A stretch of DNA of 64,000 bases, from the NCBI GenBank assembly GCA_913776615.1, contig CAJYPK010000005.1, positions 62,001 through 126,000 of the forward strand, given 5' to 3'. This DNA is from an uncultured Hymenobacter sp. Its GTDB lineage: Bacteria; Bacteroidota; Bacteroidia; Cytophagales; Hymenobacteraceae. Each line of letters starts with the position of its first letter. Within the stretch, counting starts at the first letter, position 1. The notes under the pieces were generated by a model that was not told the origin of the DNA, made no database searches, and saw only the letters and a program-made list of their open reading frames with translations. Positions 1-11,249 of this stretch are shown here, in pieces. Both the position numbers and the translations under genes were made by a program.

Positions 1-345
1 TTCTTCGGGGAGGGCATTTTCCGGCCGTTCATCGGGCTGAATGCCTCCGTGTTGCCCGGCAACAGCACCACCGAATATGTAGGCTCCAGCACCACCAAAG
101 CCAATACCCTCGATATCGGGGCCAACCTCAACGCCGGCTTTGGCTACGGCCTTACCAAGCGCGTAACGCTGGTGGGCTCGTTTGGTACGTTCGGCTTCCA
201 GCGTACCACTTCCAAGCAGGAAGGTAATAACATTCAAACAACTACCAATAACTTTGGCTTGAACGCCAATACGTTGGGTAATCTATTTAACGTGGGGCTA
301 TACTTCACCTTTATCAGCGGCGAAAACCAGGAAGGCGGGAAGTAA
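1..345 (+). CDS. Outer-membrane beta-barrel protein, C-terminal fragment
   Basis: The reading frame is open from the first base of the window, so this is the 3' end of a gene that begins upstream. The visible 114 residues alternate hydrophobic and polar residues (for example LDIGANLNAGFGYGLTKRV and LFNVGLYFTFISG), with aromatic residues near strand ends, as expected for the last strands of a small outer-membrane beta-barrel. Barrel type and function cannot be named from the fragment. The stop codon is followed by a GC-rich hairpin around 370-395 that probably ends the transcript. Confidence 0.6.
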   Translation, partial: FFGEGIFRPFIGLNASVLPGNSTTEYVGSSTTKANTLDIGANLNAGFGYGLTKRVTLVGSFGTFGFQRTTSKQEGNNIQTTTNNFGLNANTLGNLFNVGLYFTFISGENQEGGK

Positions 346-416
346 TGGCAGCCGGCCAGCCCGCACCGGGGTTTCGCCCCGGCGGGCCGACCTTTGCGGG
401 CGCAAGTTGCCCCGCT

Positions 417-1430
417 ATGATTACCCTCTACGACCCCTTCGACGGGATGCAGTTTGGTCCCGGCCGCTGCTTTCTCACCGGCCAGCCCGTCGGCCCGGCT
501 GATACCGTGCCGGTTTTTCCCGACTGGCTGCAAGCCGCCTACGGGCTGGCCGAACGCCCTCTGCATTTGCTCGACCAAAGCCAGACGACCTACGGCGCGC
601 TGCGCCTGCCGCTGGCCCCCGCGCTGCAACCGCGCTTAGCGGAGCTGGAGGCGGAGGTGCAGGCCGCCGCCCAGGCTGGCCCGGCGGCGCTGCGCGCCCT
701 GCCGCCCGCCCGCCTGTGGCAGTGGCTGGGGCGCATTTTCTACGGCATCTTCGTCACCGAGCTGCTGCAACAGCAGGAGCCGCTTATCAAGCCCCAGTAT
801 CCGCTGGCTGAGAATGCCCAGCTGGTGCAGCGCTTCCGGGCTTTTTTTCAGCTCTTGCAGGGATTGCGCGTACCCACCGACTACGCCGACTTCGTGCCCG
901 GCTCGGTGTTCGTGCTCGAAGCCGACGCGGCCTACGAAGCCCCGGTCTTTGAACTGGATGATGATTTGAATACGCTGGTTATCAGCCTGAAGATGGGGTC
1001 GGTCGTTATCGTGGCCACGCTGGTCGATATTGGCTTTATCGGGCAAGCCATGCGCCAGGTGTACGCCGACGCCCAGCGGCCGCTGCACCCGGCCCAGGTG
1101 GCCGAGTTCAAGGCCCGCGTGTACTACGCGGCATACCTGCTGGCCGTGGTGCCCGACGTGTACCCCCGCCGCCCCACGCCCGCCGACGCGCCCGGCTCCG
1201 AGCTGGTGCTCGATGCCTTGGTCGATGACGTGACCTCGTCCATTTTCAACCCCTGGGAAAACCTGGCTTACGGCCATACGCTCACCGGCCTCTGGCACCG
1301 TTGGGGCCTCACGGAGGAAGTGATTTTACGCAATCCCTTCCAGCCCCTCAGCCTGCTCTACGATGCCACCGGCCAGCCCCAGTCGGCCGCCGAAGCCGCT
1401 GAGCAGCTGGCGGTGCTGACGTATAAATAA
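417..1430 (+). CDS. Hypothetical protein, about 337 aa
   Basis: I do not recognise this family. The frame is open from 345, but the first 24 codons cover a GC-rich hairpin that looks like the terminator of the preceding gene, so the ATG at 417 (protein beginning MITLYDPFDGMQF) is the better start. There is no signal peptide. A short CFLTG segment lies near the N-terminus, followed by a helical, Leu/Ala-rich middle and one hydrophobic stretch (MGSVVIVATLVDIGFIG), so it is probably soluble or weakly membrane-associated. A terminator-like hairpin at 1530-1560 follows. Confidence 0.6.
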   Translation: MITLYDPFDGMQFGPGRCFLTGQPVGPADTVPVFPDWLQAAYGLAERPLHLLDQSQTTYGALRLPLAPALQPRLAELEAEVQAAAQAGPAALRALPPARLWQWLGRIFYGIFVTELLQQQEPLIKPQYPLAENAQLVQRFRAFFQLLQGLRVPTDYADFVPGSVFVLEADAAYEAPVFELDDDLNTLVISLKMGSVVIVATLVDIGFIGQAMRQVYADAQRPLHPAQVAEFKARVYYAAYLLAVVPDVYPRRPTPADAPGSELVLDALVDDVTSSIFNPWENLAYGHTLTGLWHRWGLTEEVILRNPFQPLSLLYDATGQPQSAAEAAEQLAVLTYK

Positions 1431-1529
1431 GCTGGCTATCAATAAGCTCCGCTAGCTTCGGCGAAGGCATAAATAACCTCAGCCGTAGCAGCCCCGCGCA
1501 ACCTGCCCGGTCGCCCGCCCCGTATGCCT

Positions 1530-1560
1530 AACCCCGGCCCGCCCGCGCGCCGGGGTTTTT
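1530..1560 (+). terminator. Rho-independent terminator after the 417-1430 gene
   Basis: The arms AACCCCGGC and GCCGGGGTT are separated by about 10 GC-rich bases and followed by a T run. The hairpin lies inside the longest open frame of the next gene, which supports starting that gene at 1581 rather than 1524. Confidence 0.65.
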
Positions 1561-1580
1561 CATTTCCTTTTCCCTTCCCC

Positions 1581-2756
1581 ATGCGCTTTATTTTCTTTCC
1601 TTCAGGGCTGCTGGCGGCCGCTGGCCTGTTGCTGGTCGGCTGCAACTCCGGCTCTACCGACAAGCCCCGCGGCACCATCCCCGCCGACTCGACCGCCGCC
1701 CACGTGCCCGCGCCCGTGCCAGCGGGCTCGCCGCTCACCATCGTGGGCGAGTTCGAAGCCCCGCAGGTGACCGGCGTGGCCGTGGCCCCCGGCGGCAAGG
1801 TCTTCGCCTTCTCGCCGCGCTGGGATTACAACCCCACCTACCCGGTGGCCGTGGTCGGCCCCGGCAATACCCTCGCGCCCTACCCCGATGCCGGCTGGTG
1901 CATGTGGAACGACTCGGTGAAAACCGAGCCGCTCAAGCACTGGATTTGCCCGCAGGCCGGCTACGTCGATAAGGAAGGGATGCTGTGGATTATCGACCCC
2001 GCCGCACCCGGCCTCAAATTCACGGTGCCCGGCGGCGTGAAGCTGGTCAAAACCGACCCCAAAACCAATAAGGTGGTGCAGGTCATTCCCTTCCCCGAGA
2101 GCGTGGCCCCGCGCAAGTCGTACCTCAACGACGTGCGCATCGACCTGCAAAACAACTACGCCTACCTCACCGATTCGGGTACCGGGGCGCTGGTAGTGGT
2201 CGATTTAAAAACCACCAAGTCGCGCCAGCTGCTGCCCAAGCAGCCGTCCACGCTGCCCGATAAAGGCTTCATTACCAAAGCCCAGGGCAAGGCCCTGTAC
2301 GACCCGACGGGCAAGCCCGGCCAGTTTAAGGCCGATGGCATCGCCCTGAGTACCGACAACCAGTATCTCTACTACCGGGCGTTGTCGGGCCATTCGCTCT
2401 ACCGCATCAAAACGGCCGTGCTGCGCGACGCTGCCCTCAGCCCCGCCCATGTGCAGGCTGCCGTGGAAAAGCTGCCCGACGCCCCCGCTTGCGACGGCAT
2501 GGAAATCGACAGCAAAAACAATCTCTACCTCACGGCCTTCGAAACCGGCGCCATCCTGCGCCGCACGCCCGACGGCAAAACCGAAACCGTGGTGCAGGAG
2601 CAGCGCCTCGAATGGCCCGACACCTTCGCCTGGGACCCCGACGGCAACAACATTTATTTCACGACCTCGGCCATCCACAAGACGCCTAACTGGAACAAGG
2701 GCGTCGGTCAGCCCCGCGAGCCGTTCCGCATCTACAAGATGGCGCTGGCCAAATAG
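1581..2756 (+). CDS. Major royal jelly/yellow-family beta-propeller lipoprotein
   Basis: The protein starts MRFIFFPSGLLAAAG and has the lipobox LLVGC, so it is probably lipid-anchored in the envelope. The body has repeated propeller-like blades. Signature segments of the MRJP/yellow family are visible: a DGIALS block followed by YLYYRALSGHSLYRI, the helix TAVLRDAALS, the blade DGMEIDSKNNLYLT, and a late WPDTFAWDPDGNNIYFTTS block. Bacterial members resemble SMP-30/gluconolactonase propellers, but the substrate is unknown. The start at 1581 is chosen because it gives a proper lipoprotein signal and lies after the terminator hairpin. The 3' end overlaps the convergent 3D-domain gene by 25 bp. 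Confidence 0.8.
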   Translation: MRFIFFPSGLLAAAGLLLVGCNSGSTDKPRGTIPADSTAAHVPAPVPAGSPLTIVGEFEAPQVTGVAVAPGGKVFAFSPRWDYNPTYPVAVVGPGNTLAPYPDAGWCMWNDSVKTEPLKHWICPQAGYVDKEGMLWIIDPAAPGLKFTVPGGVKLVKTDPKTNKVVQVIPFPESVAPRKSYLNDVRIDLQNNYAYLTDSGTGALVVVDLKTTKSRQLLPKQPSTLPDKGFITKAQGKALYDPTGKPGQFKADGIALSTDNQYLYYRALSGHSLYRIKTAVLRDAALSPAHVQAAVEKLPDAPACDGMEIDSKNNLYLTAFETGAILRRTPDGKTETVVQEQRLEWPDTFAWDPDGNNIYFTTSAIHKTPNWNKGVGQPREPFRIYKMALAK

Positions 2757-3559
2757 TTGGCTCGCTTGCCGCCGGCCCGGCCGCCAAAGCCCACGGTCCG
2801 CGCGTGAGTTCCCCGACCCGGCCGGGCGTGGGCTGCTACGGTGGCTCGCGCCCGGCTTTTGCGTGCGGGCCTGGGCGCGTCGGCCAGGCGCAGCCGGGCC
2901 TCGCGGGCGCAAACGGAGATTTTTTCGCGGCGGTGAGTGAGGATGTCGATGCGCCGACGGTGGCGGCGGTTCATGGTATCGTGGACCGTGTACACGCCGT
3001 CGAGCTGCGGCGATACGTGGCTTACCTGCACCTTGTCGCCGTAGTTGAATTTGCCGCCATTGCGCTTCAGCAGGTCGGGTGAGAGGGCCAGCCAGCGCGT
3101 GCGGCTGCCGTAGCGCGGCCGGATGCGCGAGTTGTCGGCCGTGATGAACGGGCTGCTGTCCGTCTGGCCGGGCACGGCCTGGTACACGGTGGCCGTGACT
3201 TTGTACGTGCGGTCGGCGGGCTGCCGCTCGGCACGACGCTTAGCGGGGTGGGATGGGGCGCTGGCAACGCGCCGGGCCGGGTGGTGCTTGGCTGGGTGGG
3301 CCGCTTGCCGGTGAGCTACCGGCCGCTGGGCATTATGCTTGGCGGCTGGGTGCTTGCTGCGTTTAACTCGGCTGTGCTCCTCCCGCTGATGCGGAGGCCT
3401 CGCCGGCTTCTTAGTGCGCTTTGCTTGCGACTTGTGCCGCGTAGCCGGCTGGTGCTTGCTTGCTTTCGACTGGTGCCTGGTGGCGGTCGGCCGGTGCGCA
3501 GCGGCATTCAGGGAAAGTGCTGCCAGCAGCAAGGAGGTTACGAGTTTGGTGCTGTGCAT
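2732..3559 (-). CDS. Secreted protein with C-terminal 3D (RlpA-like barrel) domain
   Basis: An N-terminal signal peptide (MHSTKLVTSLLLAALSLNAAA) is followed by about 90 residues very rich in Lys, Arg, His, Pro and Ala, a basic linker that may bind the cell wall or nucleic acid. A domain starting near YKVTATVYQAVPGQTD and ending with GVYTVHDTMNRRHRRRIDIL matches the 3D domain of periplasmic or secreted wall-associated proteins (double-psi beta-barrel, as in RlpA and MltA relatives). A further Arg/Ala/Gly-rich tail of about 65 residues follows the domain and is of unsure relevance. The gene is convergent with the MRJP-like lipoprotein. Confidence 0.65.
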   Translation of the reverse strand: MHSTKLVTSLLLAALSLNAAAHRPTATRHQSKASKHQPATRHKSQAKRTKKPARPPHQREEHSRVKRSKHPAAKHNAQRPVAHRQAAHPAKHHPARRVASAPSHPAKRRAERQPADRTYKVTATVYQAVPGQTDSSPFITADNSRIRPRYGSRTRWLALSPDLLKRNGGKFNYGDKVQVSHVSPQLDGVYTVHDTMNRRHRRRIDILTHRREKISVCAREARLRLADAPRPARKSRARATVAAHARPGRGTHARTVGFGGRAGGKRANYLASAIL

Positions 3560-3926
3560 TGAAGAATACTAAGTTTCATCTCCGGGCAGAGCAGCTTTGC
3601 TCGCGCAGGAAGCCTTTAACAGCGACGAAAAGGCAATAGTTGCCCGCCGCCTTTGAGCAGCTGGGAGCCAACAGCCTGGCAGTTGCGAAGCGAAAGGTAG
3701 CACAGGCACCTGCCGCACCCTGCAACGCAAGTTTCGTAGCCCGAAACGTTATGGGCTAACCCACATTGCCTGAAATCAGTAACGAAATAGAAAACCCACA
3801 CCACCCAATTTTTGCATAAATTAGCCGACTGACTTCGCGTCAAGCGCTTTGTATGTTTCTAATTGTTTGAATAACAAATCAATTTGTAAAACCGAATGTA
3901 GGTTTTTAGGTTGTTGTCAGCGACTT
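3560..3926. other. Intergenic region between the 3D-domain gene and sucA
   Basis: About 400 bp without a convincing gene. A 75-codon minus-strand frame exists but is Cys-rich and unlike any family. The part next to sucA is AT-rich and carries its likely promoter. Confidence 0.5.
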
Positions 3927-3934
3927 TACTTTTG
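3927..3934 (+). promoter_or_regulatory. Bacteroidetes-type -7 box of sucA (TAnnTTTG)
   Basis: TACTTTTG is an exact match to the TAnnTTTG element of Bacteroidetes primary-sigma promoters, 32 bp before the sucA ATG, in an AT-rich stretch. The expected -33 TTTG is not clearly present at the usual distance, so the assignment rests on the -7 box and position. Confidence 0.5.
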
Positions 3935-3966
3935 CTCTGCCGAATAGTCTTTCAAATTCCCTCCCC

Positions 3967-6891
<2,925 letters not shown>

Positions 6892-6898
6892 CTAATGT

Positions 6899-6995
6899 GG
6901 GGTAAGCTTCAGCTTGCCCAGTGCCAGGTAACGTTAGCCATGCTACCACTTGTTTTAGCTTGCCCGACGCCGGGCAAGCTAAAGCTTACCCTACA
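6899..6995. repeat. Intergenic palindromic repeat, family A copy 1
   Basis: Outer arms GGTAAGCTTCAGCTTGCCC (6901-6919) and GGGCAAGCTAAAGCTTACC (6972-6990) are near-perfect reverse complements, and the right part forms its own tight hairpin (TAGCTTGCCC/GGGCAAGCTA around GACGCC). A second copy with the same arms lies at 18849-18927. It separates sucA from the MNT gene. Confidence 0.75.
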
Positions 6996-6999
6996 GCTG

Positions 7000-7323
7000 A
7001 TGATAACCGAAGAGCAAATCCAAGCCGTAGTACGCCGCATCGTGGAGGGCTACGCGCCAGACAAGATCATCTTGTTTGGCTCGTACGCCTACGGGGTGCC
7101 GCATGAGAATAGCGACTTGGATTTGCTTATCATCAAAGAAAAAGCGGAGGCTAAGCGTGTGGAGCGGGCAATTGCCGTACGAATGCTGCTATGGGGGGCT
7201 GATGATGTACCCGCAATGGATATTCTGATTCGCACCCCAGCAGAAATGGAGCGCGCGGCGGGTATTTTTCAGTCGGTAGAAACAATTGCCGAGCAACAAG
7301 GGCGACTATTATATGCAGCCTAG
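7000..7323 (+). CDS. MntA-like minimal nucleotidyltransferase (MNT)
   Basis: A 107-aa protein of the minimal nucleotidyltransferase family, which in MNT/HEPN modules transfers AMP to, and so neutralises, the HEPN partner. The motif GSYAYGVPHENSDLDLLII is the GSx(10)DxD signature (metal-binding Asp pair), and a third Asp occurs in PAMDILI. The longer open frame from 6895 would translate the palindromic repeat, so the ATG at 7000 (MITEEQIQ) is preferred. It overlaps the HEPN gene by 11 bp, indicating translational coupling. The pair sits between the E1 and E2 genes of 2-oxoglutarate dehydrogenase, which have no functional link with it. Confidence 0.85.
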   Translation: MITEEQIQAVVRRIVEGYAPDKIILFGSYAYGVPHENSDLDLLIIKEKAEAKRVERAIAVRMLLWGADDVPAMDILIRTPAEMERAAGIFQSVETIAEQQGRLLYAA

Positions 7324-7723
7324 TACGCCAGAGCAAAAGCGGGTGGCAATGTCATTGCTTACAGCCGACCGGGATATGGGAATGGCTGATACCTTGCTGC
7401 AAAATGGCCCTCAGTATTACGAAGGTATCGGCTTTCATTGTCAGCAGGCCGTAGAAAAATATCTCAAAGCATTGCTGGTGGCTTCGTCGTTGCCAGCCCC
7501 TTTTACTCATGACTTGACGAAATTGCTTGCTCCGCTTCAGCAGAATGGCATCGTACAGTTTACACAACAGAACTTAGCTGACGCGGTCGTCCTGAACGAG
7601 TTCGCGGTAGACTTGCGCTACGAAACTGACGACGCGCCCAGCTTCACCTCAGCCGACCTCGTGGCAATGGCCGATCGCTTCCGTACCAAGCTGCGCCCGT
7701 TGGCGCAGGCTTTTTTGATTTAA
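7313..7723 (+). CDS. HEPN domain protein, partner of the MNT protein
   Basis: A 136-aa all-helical HEPN-domain protein. The block [19 protein letters not shown] followed by FTHDLTKLL is the usual core of the MNT-associated HEPN family. In HepT-type toxins the active site is Arg-x(4-6)-His followed by Tyr; I cannot find a clear version here, so whether this is an active RNase toxin is open. The start ATG at 7313 lies inside the end of the MNT gene; an earlier in-frame start at 7286 would lengthen the overlap. sucB follows after 32 bp without a visible terminator. Confidence 0.8.
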   Translation: MQPSTPEQKRVAMSLLTADRDMGMADTLLQNGPQYYEGIGFHCQQAVEKYLKALLVASSLPAPFTHDLTKLLAPLQQNGIVQFTQQNLADAVVLNEFAVDLRYETDDAPSFTSADLVAMADRFRTKLRPLAQAFLI

Positions 7724-7755
7724 CCTTAAAGACGCTTTCCTACCACCCGCCTACC

Positions 7756-9402
7756 ATGCCCACCGAAATTAAAATTCCCGCCGTTGGCGAATCCATCACC
7801 GAAGTCACGATTGCCAAGTGGCTCAAGAAAGACGGCGAGGCCGTGAAGCGCGACGAGGTAATCGCCGAGCTGGAATCGGACAAGGCCACGTTTGAGCTGC
7901 CCGCCGAGGCCGACGGCACCCTGAAAATCCTGGTAGCCGAAGGCGAGACCATCGGCATCGGCACGGCCATCGCCCAGCTCGACGGGGCCGGTGCCCCGGC
8001 GGGTGATAGCCCGGCTGCCGCCCCCGCCGCTGGTAGCGATGCCCTCGCCCAGGGCGAGCAAAACCCCGCGGCCAGCGACCAGGGTGGCTACGGTGGCCAG
8101 CCCGCCGACCGCCCCGCGGCCGATGCCGCAACGCCCGGCGCTCCGGCGGCCCCGGCCGCCGGCGGTGGCACGGTTGAAATGAAAATCCCCGCCGTGGGCG
8201 AATCCATCACCGAGGTGACGGTAGCCAAGTGGCTCAAGCCCGACGGGGCGCAGGTCAGCCGCGACGAGGTGATTGCCGAGCTGGAATCGGACAAGGCCAC
8301 GTTTGAGCTGCCCGCCGAAGGTAACGGCACGCTGCGTCATGCGGTGAAAGAAGGTGAAACCATTGGTATCGGGGCGCTCATCGCCCGGATCGAAGGAGGT
8401 AGCGGCGCGGCGGCCCCGGCGGCCAGCGCACCCGCTCCGGCCGCGGCCTCGGCGACCCCGGCGCAGTCGGCACCCGCCGGTGGCGCGGCTACCTACGCCA
8501 GCGGCGTGCCCTCGCCGGCTGCCGGTAAAATTCTGGGTGAGAAAGGTATCAACCCGGCCGACGTGGCTGGCACGGGCCGCGACGGCCGCATCACCAAGGA
8601 AGACGCCCAGAATGCCCAGGCCAAGCCCGCCGCCCCGGCCCCGGCCGCTAAGCCGGCGGCTCCGGCCCCGGCCAGCGCCGCCCCGGCTGCTCCCGCCGGG
8701 GAGCGTGGCCAGCGCCGCGAGCGCATGAGCAACCTGCGCAAGACGGTAGCCCGCCGCCTGGTGACGGTGAAAAACGAGACGGCCATGCTCACCACCTTCA
8801 ACGAGGTGAACATGCAGCCCATCATGGACCTGCGCAGCAAGTTCAAAGACAAGTTCAAGGAGAAAAACGGCGTGAACCTGGGCTTTATGTCCTTCTTCAC
8901 CAAGGCCGTGTGCGTGGCCCTGCAAGAGTGGCCGGCCGTGAACGCCTACATCGACGGCGACAGCATCGTGTACTCCGACTTCTGCGATATCAGCATTGCC
9001 GTATCGGCTCCGAAAGGGCTGGTGGTACCGGTGATTCGCAACGCCGAGAAGCTGAGCTTCGATGGCATCGAAAAGGAAGTGGTGCGCCTGGCTGGCCTGG
9101 CCCGCGACAACAAGCTCACCATCGAGCAAATGACGGGTGGCACGTTCACCATCACCAACGGCGGCATCTTCGGCTCGATGCTGAGCACGCCCATCATCAA
9201 TGCGCCGCAGTCGGCCATCCTGGGCATGCACAACATCATTCAGCGCCCCGTGGCCGAGAATGGTCAGGTGGTGATTCGCCCCATGATGTACCTCGCCCTG
9301 AGCTACGACCACCGCATCATCGACGGCCGCGAATCGGTGTCGTTCCTAGTGCGCGTAAAGGAGCTGCTCGAAGACCCGACCCGCCTGCTGCTCGGTGTTT
9401 AG
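7756..9402 (+). CDS. sucB: Dihydrolipoyllysine succinyltransferase, E2 of 2-oxoglutarate dehydrogenase
   Basis: E2 core of the 2-oxoglutarate dehydrogenase complex, moving the succinyl group from the lipoyl arm to CoA. The 548-aa protein has two lipoyl domains (about residues 1-77 and 138-214), each with the lipoylated Lys in [14 protein letters not shown]. Ala/Pro-rich flexible linkers follow, then an E3/E1-binding domain ([19 protein letters not shown] to [11 protein letters not shown], about residues 255-290), then the acyltransferase domain ending in [16 protein letters not shown] with the catalytic His and the DG motif. Two lipoyl domains are more than the single one of the E. coli enzyme. 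A strong terminator follows at 9422-9458. Confidence 0.96.
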   Translation: MPTEIKIPAVGESITEVTIAKWLKKDGEAVKRDEVIAELESDKATFELPAEADGTLKILVAEGETIGIGTAIAQLDGAGAPAGDSPAAAPAAGSDALAQGEQNPAASDQGGYGGQPADRPAADAATPGAPAAPAAGGGTVEMKIPAVGESITEVTVAKWLKPDGAQVSRDEVIAELESDKATFELPAEGNGTLRHAVKEGETIGIGALIARIEGGSGAAAPAASAPAPAAASATPAQSAPAGGAATYASGVPSPAAGKILGEKGINPADVAGTGRDGRITKEDAQNAQAKPAAPAPAAKPAAPAPASAAPAAPAGERGQRRERMSNLRKTVARRLVTVKNETAMLTTFNEVNMQPIMDLRSKFKDKFKEKNGVNLGFMSFFTKAVCVALQEWPAVNAYIDGDSIVYSDFCDISIAVSAPKGLVVPVIRNAEKLSFDGIEKEVVRLAGLARDNKLTIEQMTGGTFTITNGGIFGSMLSTPIINAPQSAILGMHNIIQRPVAENGQVVIRPMMYLALSYDHRIIDGRESVSFLVRVKELLEDPTRLLLGV

Positions 9403-9421
9403 AAAAGTTCTAATTGGATTT

Positions 9422-9458
9422 AAAAAAGGGCCGCTCCACTCCGGAGCGGCCCTTTTTT
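9422..9458. terminator. Bidirectional Rho-independent terminator after sucB
   Basis: An A run, the arm GGGCCGCTCC, loop ACTCC, the arm GGAGCGGCCC and a T run give a perfect stem that works in both orientations. Confidence 0.9.
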
Positions 9459-9598
9459 ATGTAAACTTCATCTTGCAGAAACTTGTTAGCCAGTAAGTTG
9501 TTTTATATGGCCCTTCACCTCTGAATATTGCTAGCTGTAGCTTTCTTCCCCGGGCGTAGTACCTTTGATAGTCTGCTTGCATAGCAAATTTGCGTATT

Positions 9599-10309
9599 AT
9601 GAGCCGCTTCCTGTCCCCCAACTGCCACAATTGCCCCAGCCGCCAAAGCCCGCTGATGAGCTGTTGCGTGCAGGAAGAACTGGATTTCATCGCCACTTCC
9701 AAGACGGCCCAATTTTACCACAAGGGTCAAACTATTTTCCAGCAGGGCAGCCCTGTGCTGGGGATGCACTGCATTCACCAGGGCAAGGTGAAGATGTCGA
9801 AAGTGGGCGGCGATGGGAAGGAGCACATCATGCGGCTGGTACGCCAGGGCGACGTGATGGGCTTCCGGCCGCTGCTGAGCGGTGGGCCATATACCACCTC
9901 GGCCGTGGCGCTCGAAGACTCGGTGGTGTGCTTCGTGCCCCGGCCCGACGTGCTACGCATTATTCAGTCCAACCGCCAGTTTGCCAACGTACTGCTTCAG
10001 CAGATGGCCGCTGGCCTGGGCGAAGCCGAGGAGCGCCTGCTGCGCATGGCCTACAAGCCCGTGCGCGAGCGCCTGGCCGAAGCCCTGATGGTAGTGCGGC
10101 GCACCTTCGGGCCAGCCAGCCCCAGCAGCGTGCCGTTCAGCACGGCCATTTCGCGCGACGACCTGGCCGCGCTGGTCGGCACGGCCAAGGAAACCGTGAG
10201 CCGGCTGCTGACCGAGTATAAGGACGAGGGCATTATCAGCACCCGGGGCAGCCAGATAACTATTCTGAACGAGGAAAAACTGGTAGCTATTTCCACCCGC
10301 TACGATTGA
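9599..10309 (+). CDS. Crp/Fnr-family regulator with FNR-like cysteines
   Basis: A 236-aa transcription factor with an N-terminal cyclic-nucleotide-binding-like sensor domain and a C-terminal winged helix. Cysteines at about residues 9, 12, 22, 23 and 111 resemble the four ligands of the oxygen-sensing [4Fe-4S] cluster in E. coli FNR (Cys 20, 23, 29, 122). The recognition helix contains KETVSRLL, with the E-x-x-S-R pattern FNR uses to read TTGAT half-sites. This suggests an oxygen- or redox-responsive activator rather than a cAMP receptor. The ATG at 9599 is preferred over the TTG at 9590. CAAATTTG at 9585-9592 could be a weak -7 box, which would make the mRNA nearly leaderless. Confidence 0.85.
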   Translation: MSRFLSPNCHNCPSRQSPLMSCCVQEELDFIATSKTAQFYHKGQTIFQQGSPVLGMHCIHQGKVKMSKVGGDGKEHIMRLVRQGDVMGFRPLLSGGPYTTSAVALEDSVVCFVPRPDVLRIIQSNRQFANVLLQQMAAGLGEAEERLLRMAYKPVRERLAEALMVVRRTFGPASPSSVPFSTAISRDDLAALVGTAKETVSRLLTEYKDEGIISTRGSQITILNEEKLVAISTRYD

Positions 10310-10341
10310 AAAGCGTTACCACGCACGAGCTGATTTAATCC

Positions 10342-10381
10342 AAGCCAACGTCCAGTTTTGAAACTGACGTTGGCTTTTTTT
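10342..10381 (+). terminator. Rho-independent terminator after the FNR-like gene
   Basis: Arms AAGCCAACGT-C-CAGTTTT and AAACTG-ACGTTGGCTT with a short loop, followed by seven T residues. Confidence 0.85.
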
Positions 10382-10384
10382 GTG

Positions 10385-10747
10385 CAATTTTGGTAAGAGC
10401 GCAAAGCGAGATCCAGATATGAGAAAAAGGCTTGCAGGTGCAAGATAAAAATTGTTGTAATAGTGCAAAATTACCGCAGCAGATACGAAGCAGAATCTGA
10501 TAAAGATCAGAAAAAAAAGTGACGCATGTCATTTTTTTAGGGAGCTCTTATTTTGAGCTTTGTAACAAGATGTCAGCGTAGTTAGCTGATTCAGCAGTGG
10601 AGTAAATTTTGTGCAGACCCGAATGTGCTGAATTTTGTCGAAAATTATTTTTATCCTATTAGTGCGGTCTCTTTCTTAAGCTCGGTTGAGCTTAAAAAAT
10701 CTGATTAGCTGCGTCCAGTTGGGCAATGATAATCCCGTCTGAGTGCT
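10385..10747. other. AT-rich intergenic region before the first Roadblock-like gene
   Basis: About 360 bp, clearly richer in A and T than its surroundings, with a small hairpin (AAGCTC/GAGCTT near 10678-10695). It contains no open frame that looks coding and no recognisable riboswitch; it probably holds the promoter of the gene at 10748. Confidence 0.4.
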
Positions 10748-11188
10748 ATGAATTTGACCTTCTTACGCTATCTGCCCGGCCTGGGTGGCCCGCCCGTTCG
10801 GCAGGTAGTACCGGGCCCCGGCTCGGGTGGCGGCCCGGCTCCGGCTGCGTTGCACTACCTATTAGCCGAGTTACCCGAACTACTGCTTGCCGCCGTGCTT
10901 GACCTGCCAGCTGGCCAGTTGCTAGCCACCTACGCCGCCGACCGCGACCACCAGCCCAGCCTGGTCGCGCCGGCCGTGACGGCGGCCATTCAGCAGGCCT
11001 CCTTGCTCAGCCAGGATCCCGAAGAGGAACTGACCGAGTTGCTACTCACGCTGCCGAGCCAACTGCATTTGGTGCGGCTGCGACCCGGCGGCCAGCAGGC
11101 GCTGTACCTGGCCATCGGCAGCCACGATACCAACCTGGCGCTGGCCCGCCAAGTAGCCGAAGATGCCGTACGGCTGCTTGCGGTTTGA
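10748..11188 (+). CDS. Roadblock/LC7-like protein, paralogue 1
   Basis: A 146-aa protein. After a Pro/Gly-rich N-terminus of about 30 residues comes a compact domain beginning LAELPELLLAAVLDLPAGQL and ending LLTLPSQLHLVRL, ALYLAIGSHDTNLALARQV. The same ordered blocks (LPSLMAVAVVDVSSG, ITLTNQLHLIKL, FIYLVVNSRDTNLAIAREV) occur in the gene at 12096, so the two are paralogues. The fold pattern matches Roadblock/LC7 (MglB-like) proteins, which usually dimerise and act on small Ras-like GTPases; no GTPase gene is present here. Assignment by pattern only. Confidence 0.6.
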   Translation: MNLTFLRYLPGLGGPPVRQVVPGPGSGGGPAPAALHYLLAELPELLLAAVLDLPAGQLLATYAADRDHQPSLVAPAVTAAIQQASLLSQDPEEELTELLLTLPSQLHLVRLRPGGQQALYLAIGSHDTNLALARQVAEDAVRLLAV

Positions 11189-11249
11189 TTACCTAGTAGT
11201 TGATTGATTTCCAGATATTTTCTTCCTCACCCACTTTTTCCTCTTTTTT

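Noticed and set aside
3616..3843. 75-codon minus-strand frame upstream of sucA
   Set aside because: Cys-rich, no signal, no family similarity; lies in the presumed promoter region.
7726..9312. 528-codon minus-strand frame
   Set aside because: Antisense shadow of sucB; Gly/Arg-rich without any family features.
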